DNA of 64,000 bases. Source: Ptychodera flava. Its lineage: Eukaryota; Hemichordata; Enteropneusta; Ptychoderidae. Positions 1 through 13,700 of the stretch are shown piece after piece (within the stretch, counting starts at the first letter, position 1; each line of letters opens with the position of its first letter). Where the stretch lies: NCBI RefSeq assembly GCF_041260155.1, contig NW_027248277.1, forward strand, positions 8,057,910 through 8,121,909, in the 5' to 3' direction. Position numbers and translations under genes: made by a program. A model generated the notes under the pieces. That model made no database searches. It was given only the letters and a program-made list of their open reading frames with translations, and was not told the origin of the DNA.

Positions 1-789
1 ACATACACATCTAATACTATGAATACTGGGCCACATAATCCTGCTCATGGATAAGTTACAGGATAATTTTCTTTTTGTTCATTAAATAGAGTCATACCAT
101 TATAAATGGGGGTGTAAAAAAGATTCATCATGTGACTTATTATGGAAAAGGCACTTACTGTCAGCCATTGTGACATTTTTATTCCTTCGACGGCAAACTT
201 TTAATATTTTATTCTACAGTGAAAACAATTATCATTTTTATAATAAATTTACTGCATAAAAACATATGAAAATTACTAAGGAACCATGTTGCTAAGCAAC
301 AAACATGTTCATGAAATTCCACAGCATACACAGAGATACTTACAAAGCTGCTATTCTTTACAAGGATTCTATCATTTTACAAATACAAACACATAGGAGC
401 GAATACTCTTCACTAAATGACAAGGCACCATACAAAATATAATGATGGATAGTTAAATGATGCCTATTGATAAATAAAGGTAAAACAATTGATTATGCCA
501 TTGCTATATCAAGATGAGAACTCCTCTAACAGAAAATGTAATTCTCAAATACACCTGTGTTACTGAATTTATCAATAACTTTGACCCTCTCATCATACTT
601 GCCTCTCAGTAAAATGTACACAATATCTTAATCTATATTTACACATTACACCAAACATTGACATTTTTTCATTTCATTGACACGCAGCTTAGTACTAAGC
701 TGAGGACATATCTGTGAAGACTGGCTGTTAATGTTGACTGCAATGAGAAAGAAATTCATCTCTAAAGGTTCTCTAACATATGGCAACAC
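1..789. other. AT-rich non-coding stretch
   Basis: I see no convincing gene, RNA or structured repeat here. It lies just downstream of the stop of the minus-strand transposase-like pseudogene, so part may be its 3' flank. Confidence 0.5.
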
Positions 790-2062
790 TTAGCTATGTA
801 GTTCTCTGTGCCTTTGAAGACTGATCCCACCTGCTGGTAGTACAGGGGGTTCCAATTCATTATTAGGTGGCCAAGTAACTCCCCTTTTAACAAGATATAC
901 CCTTTCTTCTGGATCAGCTACACCTTCCCTTACATATACAGCACCTGAACATCTTCAGAGCAGCGAAGATGATGAAATTTACTGATCCCCTTTAAATTCT
1001 TCAGATATGACATTAAACACTTATCCCATTCCAGCCACTTGAAATTTGATTCAGACTTGCCCACCTCCATATACAACCTCGATTTGTTTACCTTTAAACT
1101 CTTATTTACAACAACTGATAATTGACTCATACTGTCAACATCACTTCTTCGGTACAACTGCCTGATTTTCCCAAATGCAGAGTCACATACACATTTAGTG
1201 TGACCTGCCTCCATGAAGTGATAGCTGATCACATCATGCAATCCTTTACTGCAACGATAAATAAAATAATGTATGACACTCTTCGTTTTTTATTTTGGCT
1301 TGCACAATTATCAGCATGAAATGCAGCATGCTTTTCACCTAAACTTAAATTAAAGAGGTAATCATGAAGCATCCTGATGACATTATTTGGACCATGGCAC
1401 TTCTTGTTGTCTTCTTGAATAGTTTGAGATTCATCAAATAAATAATTGATTTGTTGCCTACATGCTTCATTCTGAATCCCAAAACAGTTAACTCTAAGGG
1501 GATTCAGGAAATAAAGTGACCCAACCTGACGTGATTGATGTGGCAGAATAAAACTCTGGGCAAAATCAAAAGTGTAGTGAACTTTAAACAATTCATGGCA
1601 AGGAAAATCATAATGATCAGATCTAATAGATTCCCTGAGGGGCTCATACTCTGTACATGCAGATTTAATACACTGATTGAAAAAGTTCCTCTCTGACTGA
1701 GCACTTTATATGTGTCCAGTGAAGTCTGTGGTTGCAGAGAGTTTGTCATCTTCAGATGTTGCATTCTGAATTCTGCGTCTGTATGCCTCATATTTGTAGC
1801 AAACGTCTGTCCTTGGCTCCATCCTTTGGATGTGTGGAACACAACTATTCCAAATACTTCGAAATGTTGTCTCACCCACAATGATGCAGGGAGGATCACT
1901 TTCTGCACAACATTTCTTGTATTTGGAATAAACTTGCATTTCTTTATCACTGGAGGGTAAGTACACTGGAGGACGATCATCCCTACCTCGAGGGGCTGCT
2001 GGCACTGGAGGTCCATGTTCTTCTGCATACCTGATTAAATACTGGACAACATCTTGAATCAC

Positions 2063-2477
2063 CTACAGATAGAAGAAATATTGACAGTGCTTACTTCAGG
2101 AATTTTCTTTCCCATAGATTACCATCAATTATACATTTCTATCAACATTAACTTGAAATTTATGCCTTCTGTAATTGACTTCAATTCTTGACAATATCAA
2201 TCACATTATAATTTGTCAGACATAATCAAAATTTAATATTCCCTTTTTTGAAAATGTTTGAAATGTTAATTTTATAAAAATTGTTGTAGTGGTCCGATAT
2301 TTAACGGCTTAAATTGAAATTGAAATTGTACATCCATTTATAATTTGTATCATCCAAGAGTAATTTCATTCCCTAATGCTAGTTTAAGTTAGACAAATGG
2401 TGACATATTCATGGCAAAAACTCTCATAAAAATGTCAAATGTTTCTTTTTCTAATGTTATTATTATTATTATTATTT

Positions 2478-2525
<48 letters not shown>

Positions 2526-2607
2526 TATTGATATCATTAATAATGATATTAATAATTACAGGTGTATTATCCTTTTCTGAAAATTCTTTAGGCAATGGGT
2601 AACTCAC
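2063..2607 (-). other. Intron of the transposase-like pseudogene
   Basis: On the minus strand the donor reads GAG|GTGAGT (exon ends at 2608) and the acceptor TATCTGTAG|GTGATT (next exon begins about 2062). Joining the exons keeps one frame, SFE then VIQDVVQYL. It contains an AAT/GTA trinucleotide microsatellite. Confidence 0.55.
2458..2524. repeat. Trinucleotide microsatellite (TTA)n(GTA)n
   Basis: About five TTA units are followed by about sixteen GTA/TAG units. The short open frames across it are low-complexity artefacts. Confidence 0.9.
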
Positions 2608-2821
2608 CTCAAAGGAATAACTGTTGACTGGTTTTCTTCCTTTCAGCCTATGTTGTCTTGGTGTCACACCGTTTTCTTTATAGTGTTTTTTATGTTCTTG
2701 AAAGCTGTTTCCCCTAAAAAAATGAAATCAAGACAAATTATAGAGACCTGTATTTACACTGATTCTCATCTCATTAATCTAAATAAACTTCTTGAGTACA
2801 CATATTATGTGTACAAGCAAT

Positions 2822-3385
2822 CTGATTATGGAATTTCACTGAAAATGTTCATCCACTATACATGGGAGTCTATGAGGAAAGTATGAATAATTTTTTCCAA
2901 TACAAAAATAGGTAAATCAGTGTATTTATGTACTCTCGATTATTGATATTAATGTACTTGATTAGATTAGGGTGGTAACAAATGGATATGTTCGCCAGAA
3001 ATTAGATTTTGGAATTATACCAAAATGTAGATTCACTGTACATTGGAGTCTATGAGGAAAATATGAGTAACTTTTTTCCAATACAAAACTATCTAAATCT
3101 GTGTATTTATAGACATTTGATAATTCATGTTAAAGTACTTAGCCTAGGATGGTTAAAGTTTGATATGTGTGCTTGAAATTGGATTTTGGAATTTCACCGA
3201 AATGTTGATTCACTATACATTAGCGTCTATGAGAAAACTAAGAATAATTGTTCTACAATGCTAAACTAAATTAATTTGCGCTTTTATAGGTCTTGATAAT
3301 TTATACAAATGTACTTGATTCAAATAGGGTATTTAAAAGTTCAGATGTGGACAACAATTATGATATTTCAATTTCACCTAAAAGT
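2822..3385. repeat. Tandem repeat, ~178-bp unit, three copies
   Basis: The landmark GTCTATGAG recurs at 2869, 3049 and 3224, each preceded by a TGGAATTTCACC-like stretch about 35 bp upstream and followed by a similar AT-rich spacer with a GTACTTGATT-like segment. Copies are visibly diverged; a partial fourth copy fades out around 3385. No coding potential. Confidence 0.7.
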
Positions 3386-4590
3386 ATTATTTAACTTTTA
3401 ATGGTACTAGTAGTCTCAGTACAGGTAATTGTTAAATAATTTCCCTGACAAAACTTGCTATATCTCCAATATGTAAGTAATAAGAATTGTTCATTGCCCT
3501 CAGTGTAGTTAACTTGATTTACAATAAGACAAGCCTCAGAGTTGTCAAGTCAAGTCAAGGCTTGGGATGCACCTGCCCTTCAGAAAGCCACTAGGGGTTA
3601 AATAAAAACTTGGTCTGTTGGTAACAAATCATTGATATGCCTTGCCAACTGACAAACATTGCTACTTTCCACGCCAATACAACGGCAAGAGGGCCGAGAC
3701 CTCACACTCACCGGAGCAACGCCCTAGTATTTATTCCACTGGATCCAATCCACCAGCGTGTCGCAAAATAGTATACAAAGTACTCCATGGAGGTATTACG
3801 CCGCGATCAACGTCGCTATAAAGTGCGCTGGTATAAAATTTGCCATAAATGCCTGAAAAAAGATACCGTCAGAAATTGTTCTTCAAAATTCTAATACAGA
3901 CTTTGTCAACGTAACGGCACATCTCAGTACATAAAGGTCAGATTTGTTAATAACCATCAAACCGGGAATCACAATGAAATTGGATCTAGCCCAAGTGTAG
4001 ACGACTGTTAAAATGAAATATGGTAATGCTTTAGACTGAGGTTTCATAATGCCTTACCAATATACGCAATATAAAAGAAAAAAACCACAAGGCAAAACGT
4101 TGTCAATACGATCTTTATCGTCACAAGTATTTTGCATCGCAAGAGCGACGACTTTATCTCATGAGAGTACGCAGGAGTTGATGCAAACCTGTCGTGGGAG
4201 TTCTAACAATATTGGAAATTAAGTGCAACCGAGTGTGAAACGTAAATACAAAAACAAACGAATAATCCTCTGAAAGCTACTCATGAGGTACAATTCTCCA
4301 AATTAAAATAGTCAGCCTAGGTGTTGTAAGTAGAAAGTTGTTTTACACTCTAACAACATTCTTAATTACAATTTTTATGAATGCTATGACAACCACTAAA
4401 ACTCGTGCGTCAATACCGAGATGTTCTAGGGCCATTTAAAACGGGAAAGTCGCTATATATTCATTACATGCAACAACATTGGTGACTGCACACAGATAGA
4501 AATTGTAAATAAATTGCCAAGCTTCTGCAAATTTCAATGAAAATGAGACATTGTATGCTTCAATCAATCAACATATTAAATATTTTTCAG
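3386..4590. other. Non-coding region upstream of the first recognised TRPC-like exon
   Basis: No convincing open frame. The missing 5' coding exon and promoter of the TRPC-like gene could lie here or further upstream. I could not identify an ATG exon or a promoter motif with confidence. Confidence 0.4.
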
Positions 4591-4733
4591 ATTTAGAAAA
4601 TATTGCTGACTTTTTGCAACTTCGTCCGAGAGCGAAAGATAGGGTTGAGAGAAAGAAATTACAAGATAACGAGAGAGCATTGATTGACTTAATCGGAACT
4701 GGTGATGTACCTGGAGTCGCTGCATGGATCAAG
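4591..4733 (+). CDS. TRPC-like exon A (N-terminal ankyrin-like)
   Basis: Acceptor TATTTTTCAG|AT, donor ATCAAG|GTACTG. It encodes a basic stretch (RPRAKDRVERKK) then NERALIDLIGTGDVPGVAAW, matching the first ankyrin-like helix pair of TRPC proteins. There is no in-frame ATG in the exon, so at least one coding exon lies upstream. Confidence 0.75.
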
Positions 4734-7700
4734 GTACTGTAACGGTTTATATTTTAGTGATGAAACTATATCTATATCTCATTTGATTAAACTGACAAGT
4801 ATTGGTTTTATCATTTGAATAATTAACAAACTTCTGGGAAAGCTTAAAAAGCACTCAGGAAATTAACTGACAAACGTGCCCTTTGGAAACATATGAATAA
4901 AGATTATAATACTGCTGTTTTGCTTTCAGAATGGGCCCATTTATTGTTTGATGTTCTTTCATGGAGATGTCATTCAACAGTTTTATTATTATAATCATTA
5001 CTCTTTTTTTTTATAGAGGCTAATCTGAGTTACAAATGAATTTTAGTTACATCAGAGCCCTCATCAAGAAAGCAACAAATTAATACAAAGTAATTAATCA
5101 TACATCAACAGAAAAAAGAAAAGATACAACGAAAGCATCTAATTCAGTGATGAACCCTCATTAATGAATTTTACAAAAAGAACATTGCGCAATTGAGATG
5201 TGAACTGCGATAATCTTTCGACACTTCGGATGGAAATAGGAATATTATTCCAAATCGTTGTGGCTCGATAAATGAACGATCTCTGTCCAGTAGCTGTTTT
5301 GAAAATTGGAGCGTAGAAATTCCAGTTACTAGAATCACGGGTATTAATATTACTCACGTCAGAGATATAACGGAACTGGTTTAAGTACAGTCATATTTAA
5401 ATTTAAATTTGTAATCCTCCCAGACGAGGACACATTTCGCACTTTAAACTTCCATTTTTTATGGACTGGAGTTGTAGTGCAACATAAGATGGCACATTAT
5501 ATAGAACAAGCCAGGGATATGAACTAATTATCAGTAAACCAATATACTCTCACTTAAATTCACTAGCTGTAGTCCAAATGAAATGTTGTTATTTTATTTA
5601 CTGCTTTATGTAAAGAAAATTACAGAGGCAAGCTACGCAGTGTGAAAAGAGTTTGTGTAATGTTTAGTATTTTTGTCTTTGAGAACCTGCCGCCAGTGAA
5701 GAAATATTTGAAACAAGTAGTATACATTAAGGAACAAAGGAGGTAATATTAACTACAACCCTCTCAGTATCCAGCTGTCCTTTAACATCAAATCTGCGTC
5801 GCTAGCCTCTGTAAACGAACATGCTATAGGTACTTATCCAATGTAGTCAGTAACAGTGATCAAACAAACACCTTAGTTGCTGAAGATAATATGTTGTAAA
5901 ACTTTGTGATTAGAAAATTCGATAACAATAATAACATAAAGCTGCTTCAAGTGGGGACTATGTCATCATTTATTTTTCATACATAATGTATTTTCCATAC
6001 ATAATCAGTGTATATTTGTACCATAGGCCGGTGGCCAAAGTATTGAATAAAATGAATGAATGAATGAATAAAGTTGCTTCACTCAAACCTGTTGACATGT
6101 CTTTCATCTTAATGCTATATGTCGGACTACGTTACTAATACTTGACCTCTACATAACAGCAGACATTCTTTCGAACTTGACATCAATAAAACGATTATAA
6201 TCAAAAGAGAGTCTTATATGATTAGTTGATTATCAAAATATGTTAAAAGACCATATTAATCTCTCTTTGACTTTTAAAAACATAAAGACTAAACCGAGTT
6301 GGAATGTTGGTCCCGAAATGTGTCTACAGTCTAGACCTTACATTATTGGTAAACATATACTTGACATGACGGTAAATGTTATTTCCCCCGAGACTTCGGG
6401 TCACCCTACACAACTATGTTTCCTAAAAACTTTGGCCAAAGTATATATTCTGTTGCCGAATGACTCACGTCAAGTCCGACAGGACAAAAACGTTTACTTT
6501 GTTAATACCGAAATATGGCCGTTCAATTTTTGTTAAGTATACCTCATCCGTTGTTACTACAGAAAGTTCTACACTTTTGTTACAATTTTTTATTTTACAC
6601 GTTCAGATTACTGTCATTTATTCGCTTAGGCATTCATGGATCCTGAAACCAGTCAGCGCCAGAATGATGCAAAATGATGAATCACAATGGAGATTAAAGT
6701 GTGAGATGGCTTTTAATATCTTAGTATATTCTGTTTGAATACATATGAACCGCAGTATATCCCACATTTATATATCTGTCAATCTGTCTTCTCTCCTTTA
6801 CTCTTGTCAGGAACGAAATTTTGATCTAAAACGGACGATCTTAAGCAATGGAATCGAGGTTACTCCGTTGCAGGTGGCAGCAGAGAACAACGACTTTGCA
6901 ATGGTTTTCTATTTACTAAGAAATGGAGCTCAGAGACTGAAAGAACCACAAGAACCCACAAGTATGTATTTCTATGTCTTTTACAAACAAACAAACAAAC
7001 AGATATAAATGTATGTATGATGCATTTGCATGCATATATGCATCCATATTACATACATACATACGTACATACATACATACATACATACATACATACATAC
7101 ATACATACATACATACATACATACACCTACTCTATCCATCTAATATGTTTCAAAAGCAGCCATGTTTGAGCAGTAACAGAGTAAACATCCATGCAACTGA
7201 CATGTGATCATCACTGCTTCTGCATATTCGAGATTTGCGCAGACTAGAGCACAAAAATTTAAATACATATTTGCATAATAAACAATATTTTATAATGCGT
7301 TTGATAGATGAAAAATAGGAGAAATAGACGATTAGCTACTTAAATGCAATTTTCATCGCACATTGACTCACTCTTGGCCAAAGGAAAATAACTGCTATGA
7401 TTGTGTTTGCATGTTGCGATCGTCCAAACGTTGCTAGGCCTCAAACATAACGAGCTTACTTGATCACTCACCTAACTCAGCCATGCACAAAAGCATATGG
7501 TACTCACTCTTAGTTTTGGGTTGAATAACTTTTTCATTTCCTGCAAATTGTGTAATAAATGGTCGTAATAGAGGCAATGTGTAATCCGTTCATCGCCTAC
7601 TGCTTCTATCTTCTGCGAGGGATGATCAAACATTCTCGTCCTGCCAGCGCGCTTAGCTCTGCACTGTGGAGGCAAAATGGTAACTTGCAGGTGAAATAGC

Positions 7701-10700
7701 AATCGTTGGGCTCATGCACAAGATTGGGACGACTTAATGACCTACTATCCGTCCTGCACGTCTATACATCAGACATTCACATCTTCCGTCCGGATTTGAG
7801 ACCAAATGGATGGACAGCTCTCCCAGCATTGGTATGAATCAGACATTGCACCGCCAGAATAGCATGATCAGCTGTATTCATAAATTTCACCAATTTTGTC
7901 TTTTAAGGCACACACAAACAAATTATACATGTCGGATCCTCTCCAAATTCCTCCAAGTTGTCCCTTAAAGCAACTGAAAGTTCCCTTAACATGATGTTTG
8001 GTTTGTATCATACAATTCACATTACAACAATTAATGCCATAAAATTGTCGGTTTCATTCATATTACTACAGATAGGAGAGATGATATCAATGCAAAGCTT
8101 CAACACATCAAGTTATACGCAGCAATATCTAGTCCGGCCTACATTTGTTTTACCAGTGATGATCCTCTGCTGACAGCCTTTGAGATTTCAGAGAGACTTC
8201 GAAAAATGGAGAAAAATGATGGTCTTTGCAGCATCTCTAACGTGAGTGACATACAAAGCCTACTCTAATGAATCGCAATCTTACTAGTCGAATTTTGAAA
8301 ATGATATAAAGATCTTACTTGAATATAAATCCTCATCTCATGATTGCTTCTTGATTTCGTTAAGTAGCTTATGATATATGTTACTATCTACATAACATAT
8401 ACAAATGATTCGGGGATATCATGGTCGATCCCATCACGAGCAAGCAATTATGAAAATGTGTCTGACAAATGCAATCTTTGTCTAACAGACAAACTAGTAA
8501 ATCTTACTAATTAATTAAAACCCATTTCCCTTGTCAAAAATCTTCCAAACCTAACATAAGAAAGGGTAGGACCAGACTCGAAACACTTGAGCAAATGCAT
8601 ATTATCGAATTACAGAAAGTAAAACATCTTATCTGTTACCTACTTGATTTGTCATAGCTTTATCATCATATAACTCTGCGATGCTGCTTCGAGCCCTGCA
8701 CCATTAAGGAAGGACACAGACAAACCTGTATAGTGTTCTTTTCATAGAATTGTACCTTCATTGATTATCATTAGTCTTGTAAATGGATCTGTGATTGCAT
8801 CAGCATATTTCACCAAAAAAATTCATCCGGAACACGATAAAGTATTCTGAATCTTGTTTTTCTCTTGGAAGCAATGATCTATGAGCTTACATATCGTCAA
8901 ATGCATTCTCCAATAACTGACAAGTCTACAGTGACTTCAATGGTGTGCTCTTGAGATGTTACGGTTCGCTAAGATGCTGTGCAAACTTGATGACAAGTCG
9001 CTGGTGGCTAATGTTCCAATGCTGCCGTATTAGTGAAGAGTAATATTCACTGCCAGTTCTACTGAGGTATCTGATTACATTTGTGATCAGCTCGGTCCTG
9101 TGCATTTGCATATTTGGTGAATTCAGGATACAGTCTTCTTCATTTGCCTCCATTTCCATCGGAAATATAGGGGTCTTGACTGCACAGAGTTCTGTTTGAA
9201 TTTAAATACAAATTAGCTCCTCTTTCTAGCAAATCTGCATCATGTATATCCTCTTTGACTGTCTGATTGGTGTTTTGGCCACTACAGTGCCTTGTTGTTT
9301 GCTAAGATCACAAGGATTGCCGTTTTTGTTTTCGATACTCTTTATCTGTAGGTATTGGTTTATTATTAACCCTTTGAACGCGGCTTGGACATAAATGTCC
9401 GATGACGTCATGGAGTACCAGTGCCTCAGGGTGCAAAGGGTTAAAGGTGTCATTTTCTATAGTTTCTCATGTATTCAACATCTACCTTAGTAATCACGGG
9501 ACATTACATGTCCTTGTGGCACCAGTTATCTTAGGGTAGGCTGTAGGTGTTGTTTTTAACTAAACCAATACTTTTCATGTTTCTTCTTATTTCCAATTTT
9601 ATTTTGACCTACTGCATAATGTTCACTTCTCATTTTGCCTACAAGATACATGGATATCGGGATATGGTGTAAAGCAGTGTGAGGGTTCAACTCTGTACCT
9701 CGAAATCCCAATCTCCAAAAGTGAAAGCCGTTAACTCAATGTTCCCTGCAAAAAATGGCTAGGCCTTTTACAATCCCCTGGAAATTTTGACCTTGACCTT
9801 GAGTGCTCCCTACCTGTTGACGTCAGATCGTGCTTTCGGTCTCCCTTTTGGGCAAGGTTGGCTCTTCCTCTAGGTCCCCAATCTGGTAAGGATGGTCTAT
9901 CCCTTTGGGTCTCCCTGTGTGGTAATGCTGGTCCATTCCTTGAGTTCAAAATCTGAAAAGATTGGTCTGTCCCTTGATGTCCTCCTAACATATGTTTATT
10001 ACCCCTCGTGGCCTTGTATTTCTAGAAGCACATCACTACAGCCCTCAGCCTATGGCCTCTAATGATAGCAATCTTTCTTGTCACTCCCGTAAGGGTAACA
10101 AGTGGGCACCATGGCCCTCATGATCAGGTAATATGTGTTTGGTATGGCCGTGAGATTCTGGATAGAGCACTGCCACCCCTGTGAAGAAAAACATTAGTTT
10201 CATATATTGATATATACACATGTGAGCGTTTCCCTATAATTTACAGGTAGATTTGTCGAACATTGGCATGAAACTGGAAGATTTCACTATTGATTTACTG
10301 GAAATGTGCGAGGACTTAGCCACAGTACGGACATTACTAAATGGTGCAAATGACCCTAATTTTTCATCGTTGGAGAATGGTTGTTGGAAAACAGTGACTG
10401 AGGCTATCGATAAAGATCAAAAGAAGGTATATAGAGCAAATTTAATGCAAAGACCGATTTATGTTTACATAAGTTAATGTAGCCCGTAAAGTGCCCTTAC
10501 AGGTGAATATTATAGTCCGTGGGCTGGAGGGGCCCACCGTGCCCCCCGCCCCCATAAACCTACTACATGAGTATTTTTTTGTTCTTTTGGATCTGCTGAA
10601 CTAGAAAAAAAGATGTTAACATTGGATATTTTGGGATGCACTACCTGTCTGCACTGGGGTTTTTTATTTGTATTTACTGCAAAAAATGGCGAAAAATGGG

Positions 10701-13700
10701 TAGGGGTAGGGGGTACTATATCCTCCCCTAAATTGAGTAAACTAGCATGAAATAGCGCAAAAAGCTTACATTGTTGGAAAGCTCAGATACTGCTCTTTCT
10801 GAGGAATACCAACTTTAGCAAAATTAATTTGTGTACATAGAATAGGACGACATTAAAATGAATTTTTTGACAATTTTGAAATTTTTTACCCAAAATACCA
10901 TGTAACAATTGTGATTTACTTTTTATTAAGCAAACATTTCACAACTTTTTGTATTTAAATTATTTATTCCGACATATTAAACAAGAAAAAAGGTGTTAAC
11001 ATCAGATATTTAACTATACACTACTTTGGAGTCAATTGCGTGTATCTGTATGGGGTTTGCAAAAGCTAGGGGTAGGGGTACAACATTCTTTCCTTGATGA
11101 AGTAAACTGGCTTGAAATGCCATATACCTTATAGTTTTAGAAAGCTTAGATACTGCTCTTTCTAAAATGCATAAGGTTTTAGTAAAAAAATATAACGTCA
11201 TAGAATTGGATAACTTTAAATCGATTTTCTGGTAATTCAGTATTTTTAACCGGAAGAAAATACGATAACTATTGTTTCCTCCAAATGAAGCAAATCAAAC
11301 AGATTTATGGATGTTATTTACTAATTGCAATGTGCTGAAGAAGAAAATAAATGTCAAAATTGGGTATTTACAATGGATTGTTGTCTCTACTCACTAAAAT
11401 TGCAAGTTTTGCTACATTGGTATATCGTGAATGGGCATTTTATTGTTATGCAATGAAATAATGCACAGCCTTAAAAAGAAGATTTTAAAACGCACACACA
11501 TAGTCATATTGCCATTTTCTCCTTAAAGTCAATAGATTGTTGATGACTGTCTATTTTTAATTTTATAATTTATTTTTTAAATATTTTTTTTATAACATAA
11601 TTTTGAAAAGACGTTTTTTGAAAATTGTCTATGCCTCCTTATCTTACTTATACAGCAAGCATTACTAACAATCTATTAGGCCGTGGGCTAGAGGGGGCGT
11701 CTACGTGCACCTTCCCCCCAACCCCACAGGATAACAAACCTGTATTTTCCAGAAGCCTTGGGATCCTTAGAATAAAAAAATAGGATTTTAACAGACAAAA
11801 TATAGGGACTCAATAGCTGTTACGGTCATGTTTTGAAGGGTACCGCAAAAACACGATTTTGTGACCCACATGGATTTTTGTCAAACCTGTCTTCATGTGC
11901 GTCATCTGCTGAGCTTACTGTTTAACATGACCTGGCTTATGGGGTATCATTAGAAAGGTTATTTATTCTTCTTAAAAATGGTATATAGCAATATGCAATA
12001 TCTTCTATAGTTTTCATGAAATATGGCCATAATTTACCCCATACCCCAAAGTTTATGTCGCAAATTACTGTCAAAACTAATCTAAATTCTACCAATTACT
12101 TACCTAGACATAATACATAATACATAATCCCAAGGCTTCTGAAAAATACAGGTTTGTTATCCTGTGGGGTTGGGAAGAAGCTTTCCGGCCACTGTAAGTT
12201 GATGGAAGCCGTCCAAGTGACACGGCCAGACAACAGAAAGCCAAAGTATACATTGAAATAGGTCTGCAGATGGGTTTAGGTTTCGAAAAGAATCGCTATA
12301 TTGCAAAATTAACGTTTCCGCGTATCTGGTAATTCTTTTCTTCTTGAAAATGTTCTTGTCATTAAATTCATGGTTTATGGTCCCTTCGGATTTCGTTTTG
12401 GCCCTGTTTGTATTGTCAATGTCATATCAGCGCATGCATTCCTCGTTATCTGCAGATTTGTGTTACAAAACACATTGTTGCAACCTTGTAGACATGGAAC
12501 GTCTTCATTCTTCTCACAAAACTTGCCCTAATCTGACCGCAAAAGACTTATTATCAATTTTTGAAGATACTTGTATTAAACTTGATAATTCTGCGTGTCA
12601 AATTGATATGATAGGCAAAGCAGTTATTTGTTTTGCTACTTACCCTACGTATACCTGTATTTCCTCCGACAGTTCATCAGCCATTCTCATACTCAAGAAA
12701 TCCTACGGTCAGCATGGTTGAATAGCCAACCTAAGTGGTCAGAGTACCCAGGATTTTGGTGGACTCTCCTCTACGCCGTATTTGCAGTGGTTGTCTGTGG
12801 ATTGTTACATCCCCTCCTTGCACTTTCGCACATTGCATGGCCTCATACACCATTCATCATGTCACCAAAGACTAGATTTATCTCATATTTGTTCTCGTGT
12901 TTAGCATTTGTATTCCATTTCCTAACTTCGACAAACTTTGTTCTCTACTTTTTGCAAGCATTAGGCTTTTCAGTATATGAACTGCAGCAAGCCATAGCCT
13001 TTGGTTTCAGCAAGTACATACGGGACGCTTGGAATATAATTGATATCTGCAGCTTTACAAGCATGGCTGTCATTGCTTTAATTGTAGTTATTCTTCGTCT
13101 GTCTGTATGGCATGAAAGTTTTCGTCCATTATTCGTTGTAGGGATAATTTTGTTAAGAGTACAAGTAGTTACTGTGGTATTTCTCAATTTTCGAATTCTT
13201 CAATATCTTTACCTTCTTAAGAAGCTTGGTTCAATGCTATTGATCTTTACTCGGATGTCGTCAGACGTGTATAACTTTTGTTGCTTGTTCATGCTTATAG
13301 TCATTGTTTGTGGGATTGGTATTTTTCAAAATTATAAATATACTGTCTTACGAAGTAACGAGGAAACCGAGAGCTGGGATAGGTAGGTGTGCAGTAGCAA
13401 CTGCCCTTATATTTCAAAGCACGGCAAAAGAAATGATAGCATCAATATTTGGAATGCAGTGTAACCAATCCGTGACAAATCGCGGCCAATCTGTTTACCG
13501 CAACGAAATTTTAATAAAGAAATTTGAAAATAGATTTTTTTGTTGATTTTTCTTGTACGCTAAAATCTATTGAATACTGAAATATACTGATATTTCTATT
13601 TCCTATTTTCAATATAAGCGTATGATTTCGAAATAAGCATAATGGTAATTCCAGATAGCAGATTGCGGCCAACGCGAAGCCTTGTTCCCTCACCAGCCCG

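Larger units (their letters stand above)
790..2713 (-). pseudogene. Transposase-like gene copy, two exons, broken by a stop and frameshifts
   Basis: Read on the minus strand. An upstream exon (2713 to 2608, containing HKKHYKENGVTPRQHR) is followed by an intron (2607 to 2063) with GT/AG ends and a long exon running down to a stop at 790-792. The reading contains the diagnostic stretch FHADNCASQNK (about 1291-1321), preceded by LRVNCFGIQNEACRQQINYL and followed by YHFMEAGHTKCVCD. This set resembles a family of uncharacterised transposase-like proteins widespread in invertebrate genomes, with a probable DDE-type core. I cannot assign a superfamily. The copy is dead: an in-frame TAA at 1706-1708 after DFTGHI, a frameshift near 1265 and another near 945. 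The retained intron argues for decay of a genomic copy rather than a processed one. Its 5' exons, if any, were not found beyond 2713. Confidence 0.6.
4734..6810 (+). other. Intron between TRPC-like exons A and B
   Basis: Contains two LINE-derived scraps (minus-strand 3' coding end near 5139-5357 and a plus-strand 3' tail near 6001-6072). I searched it by eye for a missing ankyrin exon and found none. Confidence 0.6.
8242..10246 (+). other. Intron between TRPC-like exons C and D
   Basis: Contains a small piggyBac-like insertion (9370-9440) and a 35-36-bp degenerate minisatellite (9838-9985). No coding exon recognised. Confidence 0.6.
10427..12672 (+). other. Intron between TRPC-like exons D and E
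   Basis: Holds a ~385-bp duplicated segment (about 10600-11290) and a small inverted-repeat element (about 11706-12180). No coding exon recognised. Confidence 0.6.

Noticed and set aside
2389..2667. Poly-Leu / poly-Ser frames
   Set aside because: Trinucleotide microsatellite; only the minus-strand part from 2608 up to 2713 fits the transposase-like exon.
6916..7207. Open frames rich in MYVC and TYIH on both strands
   Set aside because: They are translations of the (CATA)n microsatellite.
9731..9991. 86-codon minus-strand frame with repeated short motifs
   Set aside because: Covers the 35-36-bp minisatellite; repeated residues reflect the DNA repeat.
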